Assembly (NCBI GenBank): GCA_026931905.1
Contig: JAIXLB010000093.1
Location: 1 to 45,237, forward strand
Direction: 5' to 3'
From: Chitinophagales bacterium
GTDB taxonomy: Bacteria; Bacteroidota; Bacteroidia; Chitinophagales; Chitinophagaceae
Length of the DNA stretch: 45,237 nucleotides
Shown piece by piece: positions 1 through 8,868 of the stretch; the first letter of the stretch is position 1, and every line of letters begins with the position of its first letter. The position numbers were made by a program, and so were the translations under genes. The notes beneath the pieces are model-generated. The model saw only the letters and a program-made list of their open reading frames with translations, had not been told where the DNA came from and made no database searches.

Positions 1-6
1 AAACCT

Positions 7-14
7 TACATTTG
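7..14 (+). promoter_or_regulatory. -7 promoter box (TACATTTG) of the DUF4290 gene
   Basis: TACATTTG is a perfect match to the Bacteroidota -7 consensus TAnnTTTG. It ends 4 nt before the ATG at 19, so the transcript would start at or next to the start codon. The -33 element would lie outside the window. The same arrangement recurs at comB and fmt, which supports it being real. Confidence 0.6.
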
Positions 15-18
15 CATT

Positions 19-738
19 ATGGAATACAACACACAAAGAAACCATTTGGTAATGGGCGAATATGGCAGGCATGTACAAAAAATGGTAGAGTACCTTTTAA
101 CTATTGAGGATAAAGAAAAAAGAAATCAACAATCAAAATCTGTAATAGAATTAATGGGGCTTTTAAATCCTCATTTAAAAAATGTAGAAAATTTTAGACA
201 TATTTTATGGGATCATTTATTTGTTATCAGCAATTTTCAATTAGATGTTGAAAGCCCATATCCTATTCCTCAAAAAGAAACTTATAAAGGAAAAAGCGAA
301 AGATTGCCTTACCCTAAACGTCATCCTCGTTATGCTCATTTAGGAAAAAATTTAGAAACAGTTATTGATAAAGCATTAGAAGAAGAAGACCCAGATAAAA
401 AAGCAGGCTTTGCCAATGCTATTGCTTATTACATGAAATTATCTTACAGCAACTGGCATAAAGAATTGGTACATGATGATAGCATTAGAGCAGAATTGGA
501 CGAAATTACTGGAGGGCAATTAGAGTTTAGCAATACACCATACATCAAACATAGAAATCAAAATTTTGAAAGAGATGATTATGGTAGAAGTGGTAACAAT
601 CAACATAGAAGACAAAATTTTGGTAGCAGAAACAGAAACAACAATAACAACAACAGAAATGCAAATGGTAGAAATGGAAATAACAACAACAGAAACAATA
701 ATAACAACAACAATAGAAACTTTAAGAAAAGATTTTAG
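19..738 (+). CDS. DUF4290 domain-containing protein with Asn/Arg-rich tail
   Basis: A 239-residue protein. The first 180 or so residues match what I remember of DUF4290, a Bacteroidota-restricted family of unknown function; the N-terminus (MEYNTQRNHLVMGEYGRHVQ) is characteristic. From about residue 180 the sequence becomes low-complexity, rich in Asn, Arg and Gly (runs such as RNNNNNNRN) and ends in a basic FKKRF. There is no signal peptide or membrane segment, so it should be cytoplasmic. The basic RG/RN-type tail resembles disordered RNA-binding tails, but that role is inference only. No Shine-Dalgarno sequence is present; a -7 box abuts the start. It converges on the PBP4 gene with 13 bp between the stop codons. 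Confidence 0.85.
   Translation: MEYNTQRNHLVMGEYGRHVQKMVEYLLTIEDKEKRNQQSKSVIELMGLLNPHLKNVENFRHILWDHLFVISNFQLDVESPYPIPQKETYKGKSERLPYPKRHPRYAHLGKNLETVIDKALEEEDPDKKAGFANAIAYYMKLSYSNWHKELVHDDSIRAELDEITGGQLEFSNTPYIKHRNQNFERDDYGRSGNNQHRRQNFGSRNRNNNNNNRNANGRNGNNNNRNNNNNNNRNFKKRF
628..725 (+). repeat. AAC/AAT trinucleotide-rich tract encoding the Asn-rich tail
   Basis: This tract is made of imperfect AAC, AAT and AGA triplets and encodes two similar blocks of Asn interrupted by Arg. Repeats of this kind can change length by slippage in whole codons, so the tail may differ in length between strains. The observation is direct; variability is inference. Confidence 0.6.
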
Positions 739-751
739 TTGCTATACTAAT

Positions 752-2059
752 TTATAGTTTTATAATAATATCTGTTAAATAATTTTCCATTGCCTTTTTA
801 ATAGCACCTGTAGAAGATTGATGATTATTAACTAAAATAGAAAAAATTAATTCTTTTCCAGAGTTAGTAATTAGAAAACCACTCAAAGAAATATTGTTAC
901 TTAACGAACCAGTTTTTACAAAAATTTTACCTCTCAAATTTTTGAAATAACCCGATAAAGTACCTGTATTCCCTGTAGGAAAAATAGCTTTAATTCTATC
1001 TGCATTAAATTCAGTTCTCATTTTATTTAATACCCAAATAAAATCTTCCGGCGTTACTAAGTTATGCCTGCTCAATCCGCTACCATCTTCCCATCTGGGT
1101 TGTTGTGGTAAATCTTTAAAATAAGTGTTTTGTAAATTATTAATAATATTTCCTTGCTGAGTTTCTTGTAATTTTTCGTTACCTATCATTAATAAAAGTT
1201 GTTCAGCATAAAAATTATCGCTTCTATTCATCATTATTTTTAAAACTGTATCAGTAGGTTGAGATTTTATTTTTTGCCAACTTACTTTATTTACAATATC
1301 GGCATTGGTGTAGTTAATTAATTCCAACAAAGTATCTTGTAACAAATCAATAGAAAGCAAATCTGATGTTATAAAAGGAATATCTTTTTTTACAAAAATG
1401 CTACTACTGCTTACAAGGCTAAATTGATTATTATAAAAATTTCTTTCAATAGAATATTTACCAGATTGAGTATTGCCATAAATGGTTAATGAATCTTTAA
1501 ACCATTGAGGTGTAACAATAACTTTATTTTTATCTCTTAAAAAATTTACAGTGTTGCCGTAAATAGGAATTGAAGAAAGTTCAGGCATATAACCTGCACT
1601 ATAATCGTTCCAAGCCCAACCATTTCCATAACGTTTGTTTTTCCAATTTGCAGCTATAACCGTTAAATTATTATGATGTTTAGAAAAGAAATCAAATACA
1701 GGTTGTGTGGTAAAATCAGGATGTAAAAATGTAGGGTCGCCAGAAAATTTTACAAGATAACTGCTATCATCATCTAAAGTATAATACAAACCTGTTAAAC
1801 TATCTTCTAAGGTTTTCATAGCTGCATAGCAAGTAAATATTTTTAAATTACTTGCTGGTACAAAAAATTTATTTCCCTGATAATTGTATAAATATTTGTT
1901 GGTAGAAGGATCAAATACTGCAACACCTACATGTGCATTTGTAAACAAAGGGTTTGTTTCAAAACTTGATAAAGAATCCTGTGCTGTTGTTGTTTTAAAA
2001 GAAAAAAGTATTACTAAAGCAATAAAAATATTTTGTACATATAGTTTCAATTCTTTCAT
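752..2059 (-). CDS. dacB: D-alanyl-D-alanine carboxypeptidase/endopeptidase (PBP4 type, peptidase S13)
   Basis: A 435-residue exported peptidoglycan hydrolase that would trim D-Ala-D-Ala or cut cross-links in the periplasm. An N-terminal hydrophobic signal (about residues 8-26) ends near TTTAQD. All three penicillin-binding motifs are visible: SxxK at S70-N-L-K73, SDN at 280-282 and KTG at 382-384. A DGSGLSR segment at 325-331 is also typical of the family. The roughly 200 residues between the first two motifs are the extra domains expected in class C PBPs. It is 29 bp downstream of comB on the same strand and may be partly co-transcribed with it. No lipobox was seen. Confidence 0.9.
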   Translation of the reverse strand: MKELKLYVQNIFIALVILFSFKTTTAQDSLSSFETNPLFTNAHVGVAVFDPSTNKYLYNYQGNKFFVPASNLKIFTCYAAMKTLEDSLTGLYYTLDDDSSYLVKFSGDPTFLHPDFTTQPVFDFFSKHHNNLTVIAANWKNKRYGNGWAWNDYSAGYMPELSSIPIYGNTVNFLRDKNKVIVTPQWFKDSLTIYGNTQSGKYSIERNFYNNQFSLVSSSSIFVKKDIPFITSDLLSIDLLQDTLLELINYTNADIVNKVSWQKIKSQPTDTVLKIMMNRSDNFYAEQLLLMIGNEKLQETQQGNIINNLQNTYFKDLPQQPRWEDGSGLSRHNLVTPEDFIWVLNKMRTEFNADRIKAIFPTGNTGTLSGYFKNLRGKIFVKTGSLSNNISLSGFLITNSGKELIFSILVNNHQSSTGAIKKAMENYLTDIIIKL

Positions 2060-2088
2060 TTCTTTTCAAATTGTTTTTTTTAAACAAA

Positions 2089-2811
2089 TTATTCTACAAT
2101 TAAACATTCGTTTTTATAAATAGGCAAAATGTTTGCCACATTTTCTGTAACACAATATTCCAAATCTTTTTCTAATCCAAATTTTGCCAATCTATGCCAA
2201 TGTGTAGTGGTTCTTGCAAATGCTTTTAAATCATTTTTATGTAGTTTATACATTTGTTCTGCCATTAAACTACTATCGCAATGAATAGTAAAATATTCTT
2301 TTACTTGATTAATTACAGCACCTGCAAACAAGGTATCTTCTAAGTTTACTCTATTTTTCCAAGCACTACAACCTAAAAAAACATTTTTGTTTTGTTGTTG
2401 TAAGAAATTACAAACAGCATTTAAGTTAGGAAATGAACCAGTAACAATTTCACTTGCCCCATTGTTCAATGCCATGTGTAAAAGTTTGGTACCATTGGTT
2501 GTTGTAAGCACTAAAGTTTTTCCTTCAATAAAGTTTCTTGGATACTCAGCAGGGCTATTGCCAAATTGCAAACCTTCAATCACTTTTCCATCACGTTCAC
2601 CTGCTGTAATGCTATTGGGTGTTTGCATTCCAATGGTTATACATTTATCAACAGCATCTACAGGAATTACTTTTGCTGCTCCATTATACAAAGCTGTTAC
2701 AATAGTTGATGTGGCTCTAAAAACATCAATTATAACAACAACGCTATTATTAATATCGTAATTATGAAGTAAGTTGGGCGAAAGAATGGTGTACAAAAAT
2801 GGTTTACTCAT
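2089..2811 (-). CDS. comB: 2-phosphosulfolactate phosphatase
   Basis: A 240-residue ComB-family protein. The signature segment DVFRATSTIVTAL near the N-terminus and the NGT motif in the centre (TTTNGTKLLHMA) are characteristic. The founding enzyme removes phosphate from 2-phosphosulfolactate in archaeal coenzyme M synthesis. In Bacteroidota the family is widespread without coenzyme M, so the substrate here may be different, for example in sulfonate metabolism. Two ATG codons are adjacent (2814 and 2811). I chose 2811 because the perfect -7 box TATATTTG ends 4 nt before it, the same spacing as at two other genes. RlpA lies upstream on the same strand and PBP4 downstream. Confidence 0.85.
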   Translation of the reverse strand: MSKPFLYTILSPNLLHNYDINNSVVVIIDVFRATSTIVTALYNGAAKVIPVDAVDKCITIGMQTPNSITAGERDGKVIEGLQFGNSPAEYPRNFIEGKTLVLTTTNGTKLLHMALNNGASEIVTGSFPNLNAVCNFLQQQNKNVFLGCSAWKNRVNLEDTLFAGAVINQVKEYFTIHCDSSLMAEQMYKLHKNDLKAFARTTTHWHRLAKFGLEKDLEYCVTENVANILPIYKNECLIVE

Positions 2812-2815
2812 CATG

Positions 2816-2823
2816 CAAATATA
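2816..2823 (-). promoter_or_regulatory. -7 promoter box (TATATTTG) of comB
   Basis: On the minus strand this reads TATATTTG, a perfect TAnnTTTG match. It ends 4 nt upstream of the second ATG of comB and overlaps the base before the first ATG. This favours the second ATG and a leaderless mRNA. Confidence 0.55.
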
Positions 2824-2831
2824 TTGTGGCT

Positions 2832-3191
2832 TTATTGGTTCTTTCTTTTGTATTTTATTTTTACATTAACAACGCCAGAATTTAACATTCCTAATTCTTT
2901 TGCAGCAGCTTTACTCAAATCAATTATTCTTCCTGAAACGTAAGGACCTCTGTCATTGATGCGTACTGTAACTGTTTTATTGTTGTTTAAATTGGTAACT
3001 TTTACAGTAGTGTTGAATGGAAGTTTTTTATGTGCTGCTGTATATTCTGACGGTTGATACCTCTCTCCATTAGCAGTTTTATTGCCTCTTAAATTATCTG
3101 AATAATACGACGCTTTGCCTGTTTTAGTAACATATTTACCACAAGAAGTAAACACAATAATTGTAACAAATAAATACAAAAACTTTTTCAT
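2832..3191 (-). CDS. rlpA: RlpA-like septal ring lytic transglycosylase lipoprotein
   Basis: A 119-residue lipoprotein. The signal MKKFLYLFVTIIVFTSC ends in a lipobox with Cys17. A double-psi beta-barrel domain follows, with the family's diagnostic segments: GKASYYSDNLRGNKTANGE, a PFNT strand, and RINDRGPYVSGRIIDLS, which carries the conserved Asp and Arg of RlpA proteins. RlpA family members cut glycan strands lacking stem peptides at the septum. This protein has no C-terminal SPOR domain, so septal targeting is not evident. It is the first gene of the minus-strand group RlpA, ComB, PBP4. A near-match -7 box (TACTTTTA) lies about 8 nt before the start. Confidence 0.85.
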   Translation of the reverse strand: MKKFLYLFVTIIVFTSCGKYVTKTGKASYYSDNLRGNKTANGERYQPSEYTAAHKKLPFNTTVKVTNLNNNKTVTVRINDRGPYVSGRIIDLSKAAAKELGMLNSGVVNVKIKYKRKNQ

Positions 3192-3305
3192 AATGCAATA
3201 AAAGTATTGTGTTACTATAACAAGAAGTGCTTGTAATTTTCAACAAAAGATAAAAAATGTTGATAAGCAAATTTGTCCTTATTTTTACTCGCTCAAAAAA
3301 AATTA

Positions 3306-3378
3306 GACTCCTTAGCTCAGTTGGTAGAGCTACTGACTCTTAATCAGTAGGCCCAGGGTTCGAGTCCCTGAGGGGTCA
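3306..3378 (+). tRNA. tRNA-Lys (anticodon CTT)
   Basis: A complete 73-nt cloverleaf. The acceptor arm GACTCCT pairs with AGGGGTC (one G-T wobble), followed by discriminator A3378. The D arm is GCTC/GAGC. The anticodon stem ACTGA/TCAGT encloses loop CTCTTAA with anticodon CTT at 3339-3341. The T arm is CAGGG/CCCTG with loop TTCGAGT. CCA is not encoded. This is the AAG-reading lysine isoacceptor; a TTT isoacceptor must exist elsewhere because AAA dominates Lys codons here. A strong terminator follows 8 nt later, so it is a single-gene transcript. Confidence 0.97.
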
Positions 3379-3386
3379 CTAAAATC

Positions 3387-3418
3387 AAGGCTTTGCAAAA
3401 AACAGCAAAGCCTTTTAT
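3387..3418 (+). terminator. Rho-independent terminator of tRNA-Lys
   Basis: A perfect 10-bp stem AAGGCTTTGC / GCAAAGCCTT with loop AAAAAACA, followed directly by a T-rich run (TTTATAAT). It begins 8 nt after the tRNA. Confidence 0.85.
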
Positions 3419-3514
3419 AATATATCTACTTCTTATCTTTTTTATTTCTTACTCTTTCATAAAAAATATTTTATCCTTTTTTATTTTAAAAAAAATGTTT
3501 GACAATTCTATGGC

Positions 3515-3531
3515 AGAAAATAAATTTTTCT
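3515..3531. promoter_or_regulatory. 17-bp palindrome upstream of the haem receptor gene (possible operator)
   Basis: AGAAAA and TTTTCT are perfect inverted arms around a 5-nt AT spacer, 46 bp before the chosen start of the TonB-dependent receptor and just upstream of a -7-like TAAATATTTG at 3535-3544. An iron or haem regulator site is conceivable. In such AT-rich DNA a chance palindrome is also quite possible. Confidence 0.2.
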
Positions 3532-3577
3532 AACTAAATATTTGCCCACCATAAAATTTTTTTTTAAAGAGCAATGT

Positions 3578-5659
3578 ATGATTCAACTAAAACAACTTTT
3601 GATTTTAACGTTTCTATTTACTGTTACAAACATTTACAGTCAGCAAAAAAACAATCAACAAGATACCATTAAAGGCTTAGGCGATGAAGTAGTAGTTACA
3701 GGACAATATACTCCTCAGCCTTTAAAAAATTCTGTTTACAAAGTAAGAAGTATAAATGAAGAACGTATAAAAATGCGTGCAGCCAATGATGTTGTTGGAG
3801 TGCTTAATAGCGAATTAGGAATACGTTTTGCATCAGATAATTATTTAGGAGAAACTGATACAAAAATTTTAGGCTTAGGAGGAACTCGAGTTAAAATTTT
3901 AATTGATGGAATTCCTTTAGCAGATAGAGATGCAACCAAACAAAGTATTTCTCAAATTGATATTAATACTGTAGAAAGAATAGAAATTGTTGAAGGACCT
4001 ATGAGTGTTATTTATGGCACAGATGCTTTAGCTGGTGTTATAAATATTATTACAAAAAAAGGAATAAAAAGTGGAAATAATTTTTCAGTAGGAGTAAAAA
4101 TAAGAGAAGAAGGTGTATATAACACTTATGTGCCTTTTACCAAAAATGGTGTGCATTATGAAAATGTTTCATTAAGTTGGAACAATAATCACTGGAGAAG
4201 TTCTGCCTATTTAACAAGAAATAATTTTGGTGGATTTGCTGATACTGCTGCTTTTCCTGCCAAAGTATTTAGACCTAAAAAACAATGGATGACTGGAGGA
4301 ACTTTAGGTTATAGTAACAACAATTTTGATATTTGGTACAGATTAGATTTTTTGAATGAAGAGTTGTTGGCTGCAAGCCCTATGAGCCTTACCACTTACA
4401 AAAGCTTTCAGCAATATTATATTACTAATAGATTTACACATCAATTACAATCTGTATGGAATATTAACAAAGCACTAAAATTAAATACTGCAATTTCTTA
4501 TCAAGATTATAAGCGTAATACAAAATCATTTACACATGATTATTGGACTGGTATAACAATAAAAAATAACACGCCTGAAGATTTATTAAATGGCTATTGG
4601 GATGTAACACCATTTAAAACATTTTTTGCAAGAACAACACTTGCTTATACTATTTCTCAAAAACTTTCTATACAACCAGGTTTTGATATAAAAAATGATG
4701 TAACTAGTGGTCACAGAGTAATACCTAATTCTTCCATTACAGATTATTCTTTTTTTGTTTCATCTGAAATAAAACCAACAACTTTCATCAATATTCGTCC
4801 AGGAATTAGAATTACCAAAAACAGTAAATACAGTGCCCCTCCTATTATTCCATCATTAAATACCAAATTTACACTTAATAAAATATTGGATTTACGATTA
4901 TCTTATGCAAGAGGTTTTAGAGCTCCTATTTTAAGAGAGTTATACTTTAGTTTTTTAGATGCCAATCACAATATACAAGGCAATCCAGATTTAAAGGCAG
5001 AAACCTCAAACAGTTTCATGGCAAGCCTTTCATGCAATGCAATGAAGAAAAAAGATGTTTCCATTACATCTAGCTTAACCGGATTTTATAATGATTATTC
5101 CGACTTTATAGATATGTATGATTATGTAGATAATAATGGAGTTACAATTTTTTCATACTTTAATAGAGATAAATTTAGAACAACAGGTTTTACATTAGAT
5201 AATACAATTACATGGAAAAATGTAGTTGCAAATATTGGTGCTTCATTCATTGGTTATTACAATACTTATCAGGAAAATAAAAATTTAGACGGAAATAAAT
5301 CTTTATACTCTTGGTCGCCAGAAATAACATGTAATGTAACTTACAAACTTCAAAAAATGAATGCAAGTGTAGGCTTCTATTATAAGTTTACAGGCAAAGT
5401 ACCTACCTATTCTTTGGATAACAGCAACGATATTATTTTATCAAAAAGAAATGCTTTTCATTGGGCAGATATAACAGCATCAAAACAATTATATAAGTTG
5501 TTTACAATTCAGGCAGGAATAAAAAATTTATTTGATGTAGGCAGAATAGGAAGTTCAGCAATTGGTGCAAGTGGCATTCATGAATCAGGTTCTGTTATAA
5601 ATTATGCTTACGGACGTTCTTATTTTATAGGAATAAATTTTAGCTGGAGTAAAAAATAG
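3578..5659 (+). CDS. hmuR: TonB-dependent outer-membrane receptor, likely haem/haemophore receptor (HmuR-like)
   Basis: A 693-residue outer-membrane receptor. I start it at the ATG at 3578, where a clean signal peptide begins (MIQLKQLLILTFLFTVTNIYS); an in-frame TTG 36 bp upstream would place charged residues before it. The plug domain covers about residues 30-165: it opens with a TonB-box-like EVVVTG and contains GGTRVKILIDGIPL, RIEIVEGPMSVIYGTDALAG and VINIITKK. The rest is a 22-strand barrel rich in aromatic residues with a family-typical RGFRAPILRELYFSF segment and a terminal aromatic strand. The next gene, 21 bp downstream, encodes HmuY, which is why haem is the favoured substrate. Other ligands cannot be excluded from the receptor alone. 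Confidence 0.85.
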   Translation: MIQLKQLLILTFLFTVTNIYSQQKNNQQDTIKGLGDEVVVTGQYTPQPLKNSVYKVRSINEERIKMRAANDVVGVLNSELGIRFASDNYLGETDTKILGLGGTRVKILIDGIPLADRDATKQSISQIDINTVERIEIVEGPMSVIYGTDALAGVINIITKKGIKSGNNFSVGVKIREEGVYNTYVPFTKNGVHYENVSLSWNNNHWRSSAYLTRNNFGGFADTAAFPAKVFRPKKQWMTGGTLGYSNNNFDIWYRLDFLNEELLAASPMSLTTYKSFQQYYITNRFTHQLQSVWNINKALKLNTAISYQDYKRNTKSFTHDYWTGITIKNNTPEDLLNGYWDVTPFKTFFARTTLAYTISQKLSIQPGFDIKNDVTSGHRVIPNSSITDYSFFVSSEIKPTTFINIRPGIRITKNSKYSAPPIIPSLNTKFTLNKILDLRLSYARGFRAPILRELYFSFLDANHNIQGNPDLKAETSNSFMASLSCNAMKKKDVSITSSLTGFYNDYSDFIDMYDYVDNNGVTIFSYFNRDKFRTTGFTLDNTITWKNVVANIGASFIGYYNTYQENKNLDGNKSLYSWSPEITCNVTYKLQKMNASVGFYYKFTGKVPTYSLDNSNDIILSKRNAFHWADITASKQLYKLFTIQAGIKNLFDVGRIGSSAIGASGIHESGSVINYAYGRSYFIGINFSWSKK

Positions 5660-5680
5660 TTTTCTAAAAAAAAAAATAAA

Positions 5681-6727
5681 ATGATGAAAAATAAAATTAT
5701 AGCAATAGGAATAATTGTAGTATCTATATCAATTTTTGGTTCTTGTAAAAAAGATGAAATGCCTGTATTAACGCCACCTTCAACTGGTGGCGATACTACA
5801 CTTAATTTAATAGCAGGTTCTGAAAGTGGTGCTAATGCTGCAAATTCTGCCTTTGTAGATTTTAGTACCAATCAAATTACTCTATCAGAAAGAGCAAGTT
5901 GGGATGTAGCATTTTATTGTGGTAATGATTTTAGAGTAACTTTAAATTATAAAACCGCTGCATTAACTGTAGCATTAAACAAAAACGATTTAACTACTGT
6001 AAATGCTGCTGATACTGTAGGTTTAGCTTTGGATTTATCGTACTCTACAACAGATTTTGCAATGGTTGATAGTTTTTCGGACAATTTAGCTTATACTAAA
6101 ATTGCAATTAATAATGTACTTGCAGAAAATAAAGTTTACATAATACAAAGAGGTAAAGGTGGTGGTATTGCTGCAAGACCTTGGTACAAAATTAGAGTAT
6201 TAAAAAACGGTGCTGGTGGTTATACGCTTCAATATGCAAGAATTACAGAAACAACTTTTCGTACATTAGATATAACAAAAGATGCTGAATATAATTTCAA
6301 GTTTATTTCTTTTGACAATGGTATAGTTTTATCAGAACCTAAAAAAGATGATTGGGATATTCAATACAGTTCTGCTTTATATAAATTTCCTATGGGCAGC
6401 GAAGAAATACCTTTCTTTTTCTCTGATATTGTTTTAATAAATTATTTAGCAGGTGTGCAGGCTGCAGAAGTTTTAAATACACAATTCACTTACGAAAATA
6501 TTTCAAAAGCCAATGCCCAATCATTAACTTACAACTCAAGCAAGTGGGCTATTTCAGATAAATGGCGTACCTCAACTTCTGGTGCAATGGCTGGTGTAAA
6601 AACAGATAGATTTTATGTAGTAAAAGACCAAATAGGTAATTATTACAAACTAAAATTCATTAGCTTTCATAACTCAGAAGGTGGAGTAAGAGGCAAACCA
6701 AAAATTGCATATCAGTTAATTAACTAA
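5681..6727 (+). CDS. hmuY: HmuY-family haem-binding lipoprotein
   Basis: A 348-residue lipoprotein with signal peptide and lipobox (IFGSC, Cys22). The body is a beta-rich HmuY-type domain: the WDVAF and WDIQYSS segments and the C-terminal YYKLKFISFHN are typical. HmuY proteins capture haem at the surface and pass it to the HmuR receptor encoded just upstream. In Porphyromonas HmuY, haem is held by two histidines; here few histidines are present (one near the C-terminus), so the ligands may differ, as reported for other Bacteroidota HmuY proteins. The start may be 5681 or the next codon at 5684. At 348 residues it is longer than the founding HmuY. It converges on the E1 gene with 23 bp between. 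Confidence 0.8.
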   Translation: MMKNKIIAIGIIVVSISIFGSCKKDEMPVLTPPSTGGDTTLNLIAGSESGANAANSAFVDFSTNQITLSERASWDVAFYCGNDFRVTLNYKTAALTVALNKNDLTTVNAADTVGLALDLSYSTTDFAMVDSFSDNLAYTKIAINNVLAENKVYIIQRGKGGGIAARPWYKIRVLKNGAGGYTLQYARITETTFRTLDITKDAEYNFKFISFDNGIVLSEPKKDDWDIQYSSALYKFPMGSEEIPFFFSDIVLINYLAGVQAAEVLNTQFTYENISKANAQSLTYNSSKWAISDKWRTSTSGAMAGVKTDRFYVVKDQIGNYYKLKFISFHNSEGGVRGKPKIAYQLIN

Positions 6728-6750
6728 TAAAAAATTACGCTGTTAAAAAA

Positions 6751-8775
6751 TTAATAGCTTAATAATTTTTTTACATACTCACTTAATCTATTTTTAGCTA
6801 AATAATTTTTTTCTAAATCAATATTGAAAGGAATAGGGGTATCTAAACTTGCACAACGCATTACAGGTGCATCTAATTTTTCAAAACAATGTTCATTTAT
6901 CCATGCACTAATTTCTCCTCCAAATCCACTATTAAGGCTATCTTCATGCACAATTAAAACTTTACCTGTTTTTACAACTGCTTTTTGTATAGCATCATAA
7001 TCCAATGGTTGTAATGTTCTTAAATCAAGCAACTCGCAACTTATATTTTTATTCTTTTCTAAAAATTCTAATACCCAATGTACGCCAGCACCATAAGTTA
7101 TAATAGTAATATCGTTTCCTTCTTTTACAACATTTGCTTTACCAATTTCAATTTCATAATAAGCATCAGGGACTGCACCTTGAACGCTTCTATACAAAGC
7201 TTTATGTTCAAAAAACATAACAGGATTTGGATCATTAATTGCTGCAATTAATAAACCCTTAGCATCAAAAGGTGTTGATGGATATACCACTTTTAAGCCT
7301 GCAACTTTTGTAAACCATGCTTCATTGGTTTGGCTATGAAATGGTCCAGCACCTACTCCACCACCACAAGGCATACGAACTACAACATCAGCATTTTGTC
7401 CCCAGCGATAATAAATTTTTGCAAGATTATTTACAATTTGATTAAAGCCAACACTAACAAAATCGCTAAACTGCATTTCAACCATACTTTTAAAACCTTC
7501 TAAACTCAAGCCTAAAGCAGTACCAATTATAGCACTTTCACACAATGGTGTATTGCGTACTCTTTCTTTACCAAATTCTTGAACAAAACCTTCAGTAATT
7601 TTAAAAGCTCCACCATATTCAGCAATATCTTGCCCCATTAAAACCAAGTTGCTATGCTGTTGCATACTTTGTTGCAGCCCTTGTTTTATAGCATCTATAA
7701 ATCTTAATTCAGTAGTAGCACCAAAATTTTCTACCCATTCTCCTTGGTAGTTTAAAATTTTATTTGTTGATGAATTTGTTTTTGTAAAATTATTTTTGGG
7801 AGCAAAAACATCATGCAACTCTTCATTAGTATCAGGTATTAATGCAGCAGCTTTATAGGCTTCTTGCAAATCTGTTTCAATGTATTCTTTTATTTCGTTG
7901 CGAATAATATTTACTACATCTTGGGTTAAAATATTTTCGCTGAGTAAAAAATTTTCAAAGTTTGTAACAGGATCTTTTTTAGCCCATTCTTCAAACAAAT
8001 GAGGAGGTACATACTTTGTACCACTTGCTTCTTCATGACCTCTCATTCTAAAAGTCATGCACTCTATTAAATAAGGCTTCTGATTTTTTATGCAATATTC
8101 TCTTACTCCTTTTATGGTATCGTAAACAGTTAAAATGTTATTACCATCAATTTGTACACCATCCATGCCATAGCCTTTTGCTTTAGATATAAGGCTTTCG
8201 CAACGATATTGTTCATTAACTGGTGTGCTTAATCCATAACCATTATTTTCAATAATAAAAATTACAGGCAAATCCCAAACTGCTGCTACATTCAAGGCTT
8301 CATGAAAATCTCCTTCACTCGTTCCTCCATCGCCAGTATATACAAGAGAAACCTTATTTTCTTTTTTTAATTTATATGCCAAAGCTACACCATCTGCAAT
8401 GGCAAGTTGTGGACCTAAATGAGAAATCATGCCACATATAAAATGTTCTTTAGAGCCAAAATGAAAACTTCTTTCTCGTCCTTTACTGTAGCCTTCTTTA
8501 TTACCTTGCCACTGCATGAATAATTTTTGCAAAGGCATTTTTCTTGTAGTAAAAACTCCTAAATTTCTGTGCATGGGCATAATCCACTCATCACTTTCTA
8601 AAGCCAGTGTAGAGCCTACTGCTATTGCTTCTTGACCTATACCACTAAACCATTTGCTTATTTTGCCTTGACGTAATAATAGAAGCATTTTTTCTTCTAT
8701 CATTCTGGGCAATAACAATGCTTTGTATATAGAACGAAGTTCTTGATTAGATAAATTATTTTTATTGAATTGCAT
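6751..8775 (-). CDS. 2-oxoacid dehydrogenase E1, alpha and beta subunits fused
   Basis: A 674-residue thiamine-diphosphate enzyme that decarboxylates a 2-oxoacid and passes the acyl group to an E2 lipoyl protein. The first half is E1 alpha: GIGQEA at 45-50 and the thiamine-diphosphate motif from GDG (148-150) to NN (177-178). A linker around 325-345 leads into E1 beta, with the typical ENFGATTELRFIDAI start, LMGQDIAEYGGAFKIT, MPCGGGVGAGPFHSQ and a C-terminal transketolase-type domain. Branched-chain 2-oxoacids are the likeliest substrate because fused E1 of this kind in Bacteroidota is usually so annotated; pyruvate is an alternative. No E2 or E3 gene is nearby. A weak -7 match (TATCTTAG) lies about 28 nt upstream. 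Confidence 0.88.
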   Translation of the reverse strand: MQFNKNNLSNQELRSIYKALLLPRMIEEKMLLLLRQGKISKWFSGIGQEAIAVGSTLALESDEWIMPMHRNLGVFTTRKMPLQKLFMQWQGNKEGYSKGRERSFHFGSKEHFICGMISHLGPQLAIADGVALAYKLKKENKVSLVYTGDGGTSEGDFHEALNVAAVWDLPVIFIIENNGYGLSTPVNEQYRCESLISKAKGYGMDGVQIDGNNILTVYDTIKGVREYCIKNQKPYLIECMTFRMRGHEEASGTKYVPPHLFEEWAKKDPVTNFENFLLSENILTQDVVNIIRNEIKEYIETDLQEAYKAAALIPDTNEELHDVFAPKNNFTKTNSSTNKILNYQGEWVENFGATTELRFIDAIKQGLQQSMQQHSNLVLMGQDIAEYGGAFKITEGFVQEFGKERVRNTPLCESAIIGTALGLSLEGFKSMVEMQFSDFVSVGFNQIVNNLAKIYYRWGQNADVVVRMPCGGGVGAGPFHSQTNEAWFTKVAGLKVVYPSTPFDAKGLLIAAINDPNPVMFFEHKALYRSVQGAVPDAYYEIEIGKANVVKEGNDITIITYGAGVHWVLEFLEKNKNISCELLDLRTLQPLDYDAIQKAVVKTGKVLIVHEDSLNSGFGGEISAWINEHCFEKLDAPVMRCASLDTPIPFNIDLEKNYLAKNRLSEYVKKLLSY

Positions 8776-8868
8776 TATTGTAACATTAAAACGCTAAGAT
8801 AATTTTTGTTGTTTAATGTTGTTGAAATATTTAAAAGTATTGTGTTTTTTAAGAAAATTTTTCTTCTT

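Noticed and set aside
566-757. Open frame in the +2 register over the DUF4290 tail
   Set aside because: It is a by-product of the AAC/AAT repeat read in another register (Thr/Ile/Glu-rich) and lies inside a recognised gene.
2387-2761. 124-codon plus-strand frame opposite comB
   Set aside because: It is a shadow of the comB frame, with no recognisable motif.
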